From contig UQTW01000025.1 in assembly GCA_900544115.1 (NCBI GenBank), positions 1 through 37,413 on the forward strand: a stretch of 37,413 nucleotides of DNA. Direction: 5' to 3'. This stretch comes from an uncultured Collinsella sp. (GTDB taxonomy: Bacteria; Actinomycetota; Coriobacteriia; Coriobacteriales; Coriobacteriaceae). The notes beneath the pieces were generated by a model. That model saw nothing but the letters and a program-made list of their open reading frames with translations. It did no database searches and was not told where the DNA came from. Of this stretch, positions 1 through 6,543 are shown in pieces. The stretch's first letter is position 1. Each line of letters starts with the position of its first letter. The position numbers and the translations under genes were made by a program.

Positions 1-24
1 CTGACGGCCCACCAAAGCATGTTT

Positions 25-57
25 AGACGGTCAACGAAAGTTGGCCGTCTTTTTTTG
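25..57 (+). terminator. Intrinsic terminator, copy 1
   Basis: The 11-bp stem AGACGGTCAAC / GTTGGCCGTCT has one G-T wobble and closes on a GAAA (GNRA) tetraloop. It is followed by about eight T. It acts for plus-strand transcription arriving from a gene left of the window. Confidence 0.8.
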
Positions 58-202
58 TTAACAGTACATGGGGTCGAACCCGTAAGGGCGCGGAGCTGAG
101 GAAATGCGCGAGCATTTGCCAGCGCAGCGCGCAAGGCGCGAAGCGCCGCAGCGGCCGCCTGCGCAGCAGGCTGACCCCCTGACGGCCCACCAAAGCATGT
201 TT

Positions 203-234
203 AGACGGTCAACGAAAGTTGGCCGTCTTTTTTG
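203..234 (+). terminator. Intrinsic terminator, copy 2
   Basis: This is the same 11-bp stem, GAAA loop and T-run as at 25-57, duplicated as part of the 178-bp repeat. No plus-strand gene lies between the two copies, so the second is redundant for termination. It may instead protect against read-through into the antisense of the dinD-like gene. Confidence 0.78.
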
Positions 235-276
235 TTGACCTTTCATGGGGTCGAACCCGAAAGGGCACGGCCGCTT

Positions 277-1137
277 TCACAGATCGAGTCTACCCTGGGG
301 ATCGGTAAAACCGTCAGTACCTTCCTTGAGTTTCTTCTCCGCTGCCTTCACGCGACGCTCGAGCTTTTTTGTATCCTCGGCAGGTGGCAGGTTCTCGGGG
401 ACAATTCCGCGGTCGATGAGGCCGCCACGCACGCTTGTGTTGTTCTCGACGTGCTCTTGCTTGATCTGGTCCAGACCGTACAGGTCGTGTTCCTCGGCGT
501 TGAAGGCCGTCATCGAGTTCGTAAGGTCCTTTGCTTTGATGAGGACATCGGCTAACCTGTCCGCCAATGCCGCGCTCTTGGATATGCCGAGCTGCTGCTT
601 CATTTCCGCCGTGCTTCTGCCGCCGAATAACGCTTCGTCGCCCTTCGACTTGATGATCGCGAATCCTTTGGAGTCCACGCCGCGTTTGAACGCAATACCC
701 GAGAGCTGTTTCTCTGAATCGGATAGCGAGTGGCGCGCCTGTAAGCGCTGAATCTCTGCGAAGCGCTGCTCTATGAGCTCTTGGCGGCGCGTCTGCACGG
801 CAAAGTATGCCTAGGCGAGCGCGATCTCTGGCTTGTTTGAATCTCCGTTTTGGGCGATTAAATAGCATGCATAGCGCGTAAGCTTGTGGTCTTTAACCGC
901 GCGAGCGGCGACACCGGCAGTCATCATTTTCGTGGTGTCACGAAAATGGGAATCAACTGGAGTTTTATTTGTTTCGCACGAGACTTTTGCCCTCTTAACA
1001 ACTTCGGCGAAGTTCTCCCATCGAGTGTATCCCATGGGTTCCATTAAATCGCGTGCGAGCCAATACTCAACGCCGTCTTCCACATTGGCGCAGCTATCAA
1101 GTTCGACACGCCACTTCTCGATATCTCTACTGTCCAT
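277..1137 (-). pseudogene. dinD: dinD-like gene interrupted by an in-frame amber codon
   Basis: The N-terminal part (start 1137) has the DinD/BRO-N-like pattern VEYWLARDLMEPMGY, HFRDTTKMM, LTRYACYLIAQNGD. It ends at a TAG at 811-813. The same frame continues after the stop with AYFAVQTRRQEL, exactly where DinD proteins continue, and runs to a normal end at 277. The lesion is therefore one codon, most simply CAG (Gln) to TAG at residue 109, with no frameshift. Read through, the protein would be about 286 residues, close to the usual DinD length of roughly 275-290. In E. coli, dinD belongs to the SOS regulon, and DinD has been reported to affect RecA filaments. I see no clear LexA box upstream (1138-1290). 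A GTG at 798 could restart translation of the C-terminal part, but I see no strong ribosome site. The alternatives are a recent pseudogene or a sequencing error. Confidence 0.8.
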
Positions 1138-1220
1138 ATCTCCTCCTCGCTGATCTATTGTCTATGCGCGCTTTGCCCGCTCTGTACTCAGAATAAGGAT
1201 ACGCTGCCGTGCGGACACGA

Positions 1221-1256
1221 ATGGGCCCCGTGCCACTTCGAGGTCACGGGGCCCAT
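1221..1256 (-). terminator. Strong hairpin downstream of the flavoprotein gene
   Basis: A perfect 12-bp inverted repeat (ATGGGCCCCGTG / CACGGGGCCCAT) is separated by 12 nt, 42 bp past the stop of the minus-strand flavoprotein gene. No real T-run follows on either strand, so it is a weak intrinsic terminator or a 3'-end stabilising hairpin. Confidence 0.5.
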
Positions 1257-1298
1257 AGATATCGATTAGTTGTGCTCTGCTCTAGATAGGTGTCCAGT

Positions 1299-2825
1299 TT
1301 AATTCGATCGATAGTGCGAACCCAGGCTTTCGGTCCGCTTGCGCATGGCTTTGACCATCTCCGTTGCCAGCTGATTCTGCGATTGCAGGCGGGCGAGGGC
1401 TGCGATCTCGCTGTCATTGGCATGCGGCTTGCTCAGCGCCGTTGCCTCGTCTTTCAGGCTTTCAAGCTGTTGCAGGGCCTTGGATAGACCTGCTTCGGTC
1501 CTGTTGATCATGCAATAGGTGCTCATCGTGTGCTTAAGGCTGTGTGTCAGGCGTTCGGCATCTGTTGTGGCAATGCCATACTGAGGGAGGGCGATATCCA
1601 TCGGAGCGGCCGCCTCGGGAGCGTCCAGCGCTGCTCGAGCTGCCGATGCGCCCGCGATGCGCCCGAATACGATGCCATTGGCACTCGACAAGCCGCCGAT
1701 GCGGTCGGCGCCGTGCATGCCGCCTGTTGCCTCACCGCAGGCGTAGAGGCCCTCAACGCCCGTGTACGCGGTCTTGTCGATTTTGATACCGCCGTTGGCG
1801 GCGTGGGCATACATCGCCACGCGCATCTCGTCGGCCGGCGCGATGCCGTGCTCGTCTTGTAGCCAGGTGGCAAAGGTCTGCACAAACTCGGGGACGTCCT
1901 CGCGGGGGAAGTCGTAGTGGAGTGCCAGGCCTTCGGCTCCCGCTTGGTCGATGGCTAGGTCAATAGCGCGAGAATCCAGGCGCGAAGTGAAGGGACCATA
2001 TCCGGAGCGTTGCTCGAGCAGATTGTCGAGCTTATCGTCGGCGATATCGACCGGCTGGTCGAACTTGACGTAGCGCCAGGTCTTCTCGTTAAAAACAAGG
2101 TTTCGCTTGGGCTCTATAAAGCCGGGCATCATCTGCATGAACTCTATATTAGTAAGGGACGCACCGTGCGCCAGCGCGATAGCCTGTGATGAGCTGAGCA
2201 CGTCGGCGGAAGTGAGGCTGCGCTCGAACAGGCCACCCGTGCCGCCCGCAGCGATGATAGTGGCCTTGACTGCCATAGGCACGAGATGCTCGTTTGTCCG
2301 GTCGTAGAGCGTGGCGCCGACAATCTTTCCGTCCGTATCTTCAACAAGGTCGATAAGCTCATGGCGGGGGAGCAGGCGAATGCCGAGCGACTCGATCCGG
2401 GTCGTCAGAGCGTCCTCAAGGGGCTTGCGGGTGAGGCCGCGCCACATGCGCGTCTTGTGGTCAAAGCAGGGGATAAACTGCTTTTGCTGAGCGCTTTCGA
2501 CGCTTTGCGGACGCTGAAGCTCAACGCCCAAGTCTTGCTCGAGCCATTCAATTGCCTGGGGAATGCCGTGGACGAACGTCTGGACGAGTTCAGGGTCGGC
2601 AACGCCGCCGCCGACGGCCTGGATGGTGTCGATAAGGTTCTGTTCGTCGCCTTCGTCGACGGGACCAATAAGGCCGAGGCCCCAGGTGCCCGGGAAGAAG
2701 CTCGATCCACTCATAGTCTTTCCGGCGCTTGCCACAGTGACGGTTGCACCCGTGCGTGCCGCTTCGATGGCGGCGCAAAGGCCCGCAATGCCAGATCCAA
2801 TTACCAGTACGTCAGTCGATTCCAT
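1299..2825 (-). CDS. FAD-dependent oxidoreductase, fumarate reductase/aspartate oxidase superfamily
   Basis: This 508-residue flavoprotein begins with a dinucleotide-binding fold: DVLVIGSGIAGLCAAIEAA, with GxGxxG at residues 10-15. Its C-terminal FAD region is GVEGLYACGEATGGMHGADRI followed by GGLSSANGIVFG, as in SdhA/FrdA and NadB. The helical C-terminus (THSLKHTMSTYCMINRTEAG) also fits that fold. I chose the ATG at 2825 because AAGGA lies just upstream; a longer frame to 2882 has no ribosome site. Enzymes of this superfamily oxidise or reduce dicarboxylates or amino acids using bound FAD. No SdhB, NadA or NadC partner is nearby and the substrate-site motifs are not typical, so aspartate oxidase, fumarate reductase and a relative of unknown substrate all remain possible. 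It is probably a single-gene transcript, with a hairpin at 1221-1256 downstream. Confidence 0.8.
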   Translation of the reverse strand: MESTDVLVIGSGIAGLCAAIEAARTGATVTVASAGKTMSGSSFFPGTWGLGLIGPVDEGDEQNLIDTIQAVGGGVADPELVQTFVHGIPQAIEWLEQDLGVELQRPQSVESAQQKQFIPCFDHKTRMWRGLTRKPLEDALTTRIESLGIRLLPRHELIDLVEDTDGKIVGATLYDRTNEHLVPMAVKATIIAAGGTGGLFERSLTSADVLSSSQAIALAHGASLTNIEFMQMMPGFIEPKRNLVFNEKTWRYVKFDQPVDIADDKLDNLLEQRSGYGPFTSRLDSRAIDLAIDQAGAEGLALHYDFPREDVPEFVQTFATWLQDEHGIAPADEMRVAMYAHAANGGIKIDKTAYTGVEGLYACGEATGGMHGADRIGGLSSANGIVFGRIAGASAARAALDAPEAAAPMDIALPQYGIATTDAERLTHSLKHTMSTYCMINRTEAGLSKALQQLESLKDEATALSKPHANDSEIAALARLQSQNQLATEMVKAMRKRTESLGSHYRSN

Positions 2826-3011
2826 CGGATTCCTTTCTCGTCCGGCGCATTGTCGCACGGGTGATCGGCAATGGGGCCGCAAAGACTCGGCAAATCGGTA
2901 AAGGGCAAATATGGCAGGTGGGCGTCATGGACGCTCTGGCGCTCCGTCTCATCACATCTCGTATTTCGCCCCAACTGATATATCGGCATTAGCTACCCTG
3001 CGACAGCGCAA

Positions 3012-3047
3012 ACAAAAAGAGCCGCCACCTTAAAAGGTAGCGGCTCT
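3012..3047 (-). terminator. Intrinsic terminator of the GGGtGRT operon
   Basis: Read on the minus strand, the stem AGAGCCGC.ACCT / AGGT.GCGGCTCT (13 positions, one mismatch) closes on TAAA and is followed by TTTTTGT. It lies 35 bp past the stop codon at 3082. Confidence 0.85.
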
Positions 3048-3081
3048 AAAGCTCAACTATATGAGCATCGCGCGGGCGCGA

Positions 3082-4086
3082 TTAGGCCTTGAGGGCCTCC
3101 TCGACGGCGACAGCGCAGGCGACGGTGGCACCGACCATGGGGTTATTGCCCATGCCGATGAGACCCATCATGTCGACGTGCGCAGGCACGGAGGAAGAAC
3201 CGGCGAACTGGGCGTCGGAGTGCATGCGGCCCATGGTGTCGGTCATGCCGTAAGAGGCAGGGCCGGCGCCCATGTTGTCCGGGTGCAGGGTACGGCCAGT
3301 GCCGCCACCAGAAGCGACGGAGAAGTACTTCTTGCCAGCCTCGAGGCGCTCCTTCTTGTAGGTGCCAGCGACGGGGTGCTGGAAGCGCGTGGGGTTGGTG
3401 GAGTTACCGGTGATCGAGATGTCAACGTTCTCGTGCCACATGATGGCAACGCCCTCGCGGACGTCGTCGGAACCGTAGCAGTTAACGGCAGCGCGGGGAC
3501 CATCGGAGTAGGGGATGGTCTCGACGACCTTGAGCTCGCCCGTGTAGTAGTCGAACTGGGTCTTCACATAGGTGAAGCCGTTGATGCGGGCGATGATCTG
3601 GGCGGCGTCCTTGCCCAGACCGTTGAGGATAACGCGCAGCGGCTTCTTGCGAGCCTTGTTGGCGTTCAGAGCCAGGCCGATAGCGCCCTCAGCGGCAGCG
3701 AAGGACTCGTGGCCGGCCAGGAAGGCGAAGCACTCGGTGTCGTCGGAGAGCAGCATAGCGCCCAGGTTGCCGTGGCCCAGACCGACCTTGCGGTCCTCGG
3801 CGACGGAGCCGGGAACGGTGAAGGCCTGGATGCCCTCGCCGATGATGGCGGCAGCCTCAGAAGCGGACTTGGCGCCACGCTTGACAGCGAGAGCGCAACC
3901 GAGGGTGTAGGCCCACTCGGCGTTCTGGAAGGCGATGGACTGGGTGTTGTTGACGATCTCACGCGGGTTGAAGCCCTTGTCGGTGCAGATCTGCAGAGCT
4001 TCCTCGAGGGAGGCGATGCCGTTGTCGGCGAGGCACTTGTTGATCTTGTCAGCGCGGCGCTCGTAACCTTCGAACGTAACAGTCAT
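3082..4086 (-). CDS. GGGtGRT-family protein
   Basis: The protein has 334 residues and belongs to the family named for its GGGTGRT motif, seen here as SVASGGGTGRTLHPDNMGAG. Other conserved-looking blocks are GHGNLGAMLLSDDTECFAFLAG, rich in small and acidic residues, NVDISITGNSTNPTRFQHPV, and a Gly/Met-rich C-terminus (DMMGLIGMGNNPMVGATVA). There is no signal peptide or membrane segment, so it should be cytoplasmic. It is the second gene of an operon with a NifU-like scaffold 18 bp upstream, with a GGGAGGG ribosome site in the gap. It ends before a good terminator. The family is regularly found next to such a scaffold, but I know of no established biochemical role. A part in iron-sulfur or metal-cofactor handling is inferred from the neighbour only. 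Confidence 0.85.
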   Translation of the reverse strand: MTVTFEGYERRADKINKCLADNGIASLEEALQICTDKGFNPREIVNNTQSIAFQNAEWAYTLGCALAVKRGAKSASEAAAIIGEGIQAFTVPGSVAEDRKVGLGHGNLGAMLLSDDTECFAFLAGHESFAAAEGAIGLALNANKARKKPLRVILNGLGKDAAQIIARINGFTYVKTQFDYYTGELKVVETIPYSDGPRAAVNCYGSDDVREGVAIMWHENVDISITGNSTNPTRFQHPVAGTYKKERLEAGKKYFSVASGGGTGRTLHPDNMGAGPASYGMTDTMGRMHSDAQFAGSSSVPAHVDMMGLIGMGNNPMVGATVACAVAVEEALKA

Positions 4087-4104
4087 AGTTATTTCCCTCC
4101 CTTT

Positions 4105-4839
4105 CTACTCGTGAACCGGGAACACGCTGGCGACGGAGTGAGTCTCCTCGTCGGTGCGCGGGTCGATGTACTTGGCAGCGTTCTCCCACTGACCATAGTG
4201 GCCCATAGCGCCAGCGATGGCCTCCTCGGGGGTCTTGCCGGCCTTGACGGCGTCGGTGAACTTGCCGAGGTTCAGGAACTCGAATGCGATGATCTCGTTC
4301 TTGTCGTTGAGAGCCATGCGGGTGACGTAGCCCTGAGCGAGCTCGAGGTAACGAGCGCCCTTGGCCTTGGTGCCGAACATGGTGCCGACCTGAGAGCGAA
4401 GGCCCTTGCCGAGGTCGTCGAGGGAGGCGCCCACGGGCAAGCCGCCCTCGGAGAACGCGGTCTGGCTGCGGCCGTAAACGATCTGCAGGAAGATCTCGCG
4501 CATAGCAACGTTGATGGCGTCGCAGACGAGGTCGGTGTTGAGGGCCTCGAGGATGGTCTTACCGGGAAGGATCTCGGAAGCCATGGCGGCAGAGTGGGTC
4601 ATGCCCGAGCAGCCGATGGTCTCAACGAGGGCCTCCTCGATGATGCCGTCCTTGACGTTCAGCGTGAGCTTGCAGGCGCCCTGCTGAGGTGCGCACCAAC
4701 CCACACCGTGCGTAAGACCGGAGATGTCGGAAATCTCCTTAGCCTGGACCCACTTGCCCTCCTCGGGGATGGGTGCGGGGCCGTGGTATGCACCCTTGGC
4801 AACGGGGCACATGTTCTCCACTTCCTGTGAGTACTGCAT
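4105..4839 (-). CDS. NifU/IscU-like iron-sulfur scaffold protein, GGGtGRT-associated
   Basis: The protein has 244 residues. The start at 4839 (MQYSQEVENMCPVAKG) has GAGGAGAG just upstream; a frame open to 4923 lacks a ribosome site. The core GACKLTLNVKDGIIEEALVETIGCSG aligns well with SufU of this same window (SCGDELTLQLRVENNVIEEA...GCAIS). However, the usual CGD metal-binding motif is replaced by WCAPQQGAC, so the first cysteine is displaced and the aspartate is absent. Cys residues in GWC, GAC, GCSG and LVCD could still hold a cluster. The length also exceeds the roughly 145 residues of SufU because of N- and C-terminal extensions. It leads a two-gene operon with the GGGtGRT protein and is probably a dedicated scaffold or carrier for that partner. 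This is inference. Confidence 0.82.
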   Translation of the reverse strand: MQYSQEVENMCPVAKGAYHGPAPIPEEGKWVQAKEISDISGLTHGVGWCAPQQGACKLTLNVKDGIIEEALVETIGCSGMTHSAAMASEILPGKTILEALNTDLVCDAINVAMREIFLQIVYGRSQTAFSEGGLPVGASLDDLGKGLRSQVGTMFGTKAKGARYLELAQGYVTRMALNDKNEIIAFEFLNLGKFTDAVKAGKTPEEAIAGAMGHYGQWENAAKYIDPRTDEETHSVASVFPVHE

Positions 4840-5242
4840 GCCTCTCCTCTCTATCGTGTTGGCGTCCCGTCTGGGGGTCGTGGCTGGCGATTGCCGGGCG
4901 ACCCTTCGAAAGGGACATGACATGCAGCCCCTATAATACCGCGAAATGCACGGAATATTCGGCGAACGGCTCAGTTTTCGTAGCGAGAAGTCCGGAAGTT
5001 TTAATTGAAACGGTTTAACTATATGTTCTGTGGTCGCGAACTTCCGTAGAGGGGGTCCGTCTTGGGCAAGCTTTTGGTCAGCTCTTGTATGCGTTGCGGG
5101 GTCTGACCTGTTGCAACGGTGCCGTTCGCCGCCCGTTTACTGCCTTTGGCCGCGCGAGTGTATTGTTTTGCGTGAATGTTTTGATGGCACGCTTCAATCG
5201 TGCTGTATTGGATGGCAATCAGATCCCGGCGAAGGGAGCGCC
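4840..5242. other. Intergenic region between divergent genes
   Basis: These 403 bp separate the minus-strand NifU-like operon from the plus-strand transposase gene. I find no credible ORF; a frame open from 5030 into the transposase lacks ribosome-site support. A TATAAT/ATTATA-like box sits near 4931-4938 and could serve as a -10 for the minus operon, without a clear -35. The RAYT promoter candidate lies at 5181-5209. Confidence 0.5.
5181..5209 (+). promoter_or_regulatory. Candidate promoter of the REP-type transposase
   Basis: A TTGATG -35 (5181-5186) and TGTATT -10 (5204-5209) are separated by 17 bp, which places the start of transcription about 25 nt before the ATG at 5243. The spacer itself is an inverted repeat, GCACG-N7-CGTGC, which could be an operator. 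Confidence 0.45.
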
Positions 5243-6043
5243 ATGCAGCGCGTTTGGAGAACGGTTACCGGCTTTTACCATGTCTGTGCCCGCGGTGTGG
5301 GCAAGCAGCTCATCTTTGAGGGCGATGAAGACCGGTGGGAGTTTTTGGAGCTGATGCGCGATTGCTGCCGCGAGGCGGGCGTGACGGTTGTCGCCTGGTG
5401 CCTTATGGGCAATCACGTGCATTTGGTGCTTGCAGATTACGAGGACGCTATGAGCGCGGCGATGCACCGGCTGCTTTTGACGTACGCGCGGCGGTTCAAT
5501 AAACGCACAGGGCGCACGGGCCATCTGTTCCAGAATCGTTTTGACCGGCGCTCGCTCGATACCGACCGTTATCTAATGGCTGCTATTCGCTATGTTCACG
5601 CTAATCCGCAGGAGGCAGGTATCGCCCTGATCGAGCGTTATCCCTGGAGCAGCTTTGCCGAGTATCTGCGAGCGTATGACAACGATACGACGAGGGGATT
5701 TTCGGACCCTTCTTGTGTGCTTGAGCTCTTTGAGTCTGCCAAGGGGTTTCTGGATTATTCTCTGTCGATGCCCGATGGTTCCGATCCGGTGATTCACGAT
5801 ATGGATGAGACGGAGTGGGAGCGGCGTGCGTTTGCCGACAAGATGGCGAAGCGCCTGGGCGTTCCGCTCAATGAGCTCAAGACCGTAGCACCCGCGCGGC
5901 GAGACGGAATCATTTTCGCCCTGCACGATGGCGGCTACACGGTGCGCGAGATTGAACGGTATACGGGAATCAGCAAGAGTGCCGTCTCTCGTATCGTGCG
6001 CGCTTATGCGCGGGTGAAGGCTCAGGCTGAGGGCTCGGAATAG
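5243..6043 (+). CDS. REP-associated tyrosine transposase (Y1/HUH, RAYT-like)
   Basis: The protein has 266 residues. The N-terminal Y1 transposase fold shows GFYHVCARGV (residues 10-19), the HUH-type metal motif MGNHVHLVL (His58 and His60), a tyrosine at 81 in LLTYARRFN that is the likely nucleophile, and the family block GHLFQNRFDR...RYVHANPQEAG (94-126). The C-terminus carries a helix-turn-helix (VREIERYTGISKSAVSRIV). The start at 5243 has GGGAG 6 nt upstream. RAYTs are single-copy, vertically kept relatives of IS200/IS605 transposases that cut single-stranded hairpins at short dispersed palindromes. No IS ends flank it, which fits a domesticated RAYT. A 29-bp palindrome of a type repeated in this window lies 55 bp past its stop and is a candidate substrate. 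Confidence 0.85.
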   Translation: MQRVWRTVTGFYHVCARGVGKQLIFEGDEDRWEFLELMRDCCREAGVTVVAWCLMGNHVHLVLADYEDAMSAAMHRLLLTYARRFNKRTGRTGHLFQNRFDRRSLDTDRYLMAAIRYVHANPQEAGIALIERYPWSSFAEYLRAYDNDTTRGFSDPSCVLELFESAKGFLDYSLSMPDGSDPVIHDMDETEWERRAFADKMAKRLGVPLNELKTVAPARRDGIIFALHDGGYTVREIERYTGISKSAVSRIVRAYARVKAQAEGSE

Positions 6044-6047
6044 AAAA

Positions 6048-6080
6048 TGGCCGAACCACTATTGTCAAGCGATTCGGCCA
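6048..6080. terminator. Hairpin between convergent RAYT and sufU genes
   Basis: The 8-bp inverted repeat TGGCCGAA / TTCGGCCA is separated by 17 nt and lies just after the RAYT stop. An A4 precedes it and ACAAAATTCTT follows, so it could act weakly as a terminator in both directions. Confidence 0.45.
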
Positions 6081-6098
6081 ACAAAATTCTTAAGATTT

Positions 6099-6127
6099 GG
6101 GACAAATACTACTGATTATTTTGTCCC
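6099..6127. repeat. 29-bp palindrome, copy 1 (GGGACAAA-N13-TTTGTCCC)
   Basis: The 8-bp arms are perfect and 13 bp apart. It is preceded on the plus strand by CTTAAGATTT, as is copy 3. Its reverse complement matches copy 2 at 25 of 29 positions. It overlaps the last codons and stop of sufU (stop at 6109-6111). That is an unlikely place for an operator, but it is next to the RAYT gene. Confidence 0.85.
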
Positions 6128-6543
6128 GTGAGCATGCCGTCGAGGGTGCGCCAGGCGAGCTCGGCGCATTTGACGCGGGCGGGCATGTGCGAGATGTCCT
6201 GGAGCTGGGCGGCTTCGTCCAGGTCTTCCAGGTCTTCCTCGGAGAGCTGCTCGCCGCGGATCATGGCGAGGAAGAGCTCTGCCAGGCGGCGAGCTTCCTC
6301 GACGGTCTCGCCGGTGATGAGGTCGGCCATGATGTCGGCACTGGCCTGGCTGATGGCGCAGCCGTGGCCGGTAAAGGAGGCCTCCTCGATCACGTTGTTC
6401 TCGACGCGCAGCTGCAAGGTGAGCTCGTCGCCGCAGCTGGGGTTGATGCCGTCGTGCTCGTGCGTGGGAGCATCCATCTCGTACTTATAGTCGGGATGCG
6501 AGTTGTGCTCCATAAATGTGGTGGAGGTGTACAGATTACCCAT
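6109..6543 (-). CDS. sufU: SufU iron-sulfur cluster assembly protein
   Basis: This 144-residue protein has the three conserved Cys and the Asp of SufU/IscU: NPSCGD (Cys37, Asp39), GHGCAIS (Cys62) and ARVKCAEL (Cys126). In SUF systems of Gram-positive bacteria, SufU binds zinc and accepts sulfur from the SufS persulfide, passing it to the SufBCD scaffold. It is the last gene of the suf operon. Its ATG at 6543 overlaps the stop of sufS (ATGGGTAA), so translation is probably coupled and SufS and SufU made in similar amounts. The C-terminus (GQNNQ) is encoded within the 29-bp palindrome at 6099-6127. Confidence 0.93.
   Translation of the reverse strand: MGNLYTSTTFMEHNSHPDYKYEMDAPTHEHDGINPSCGDELTLQLRVENNVIEEASFTGHGCAISQASADIMADLITGETVEEARRLAELFLAMIRGEQLSEEDLEDLDEAAQLQDISHMPARVKCAELAWRTLDGMLTGQNNQ

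Larger units (their letters stand above)
1..276. repeat. Two copies of a structured repeat, 178-bp period
   Basis: Positions 1-98 and 179-276 are near-identical. Each starts with the same block (CTGACGGCCCACC...), contains a GAAA-loop terminator hairpin, and ends near GGGGTCGAACCCG(T/A)AAGGGC. The DNA between is full of short hairpins: AAATGC-GCGA-GCATTT at 103-118, GCGC-GAA-GCGC, and CCTGC-GCA-GCAGG at about 158-170. No convincing gene lies in it. The first copy is cut by the window edge, so the array may extend left. I infer a dispersed intergenic repeat rather than a coding region. Confidence 0.75.

Noticed and set aside
60..85. tRNA T-arm-like string GGGTCGAACCC in both repeat copies
   Set aside because: No acceptor, D or anticodon arm can be folded around it on either strand. 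It is part of the structured repeat.
1138..1298. Search for a LexA box upstream of the dinD-like gene
   Set aside because: Neither GAAC-N4-GTTC nor CTGT-N8-ACAG could be found by eye. The only strong palindrome (1221-1256) sits at the end of the next gene.
1299..2825. Calling the flavoprotein NadB (L-aspartate oxidase)
   Set aside because: The fold fits, but the N-terminal active-site region lacks the usual NadB pattern and nadA/nadC are absent nearby. A broader call is safer.
3061..4830. Very long plus-strand open frame (589 codons) opposite the GGGtGRT operon
   Set aside because: It is antisense to two well supported genes. The composition is dominated by Gly, Val, Ala, Asp and Leu, as expected for the complement of GC-rich coding DNA, and there is no ribosome site.
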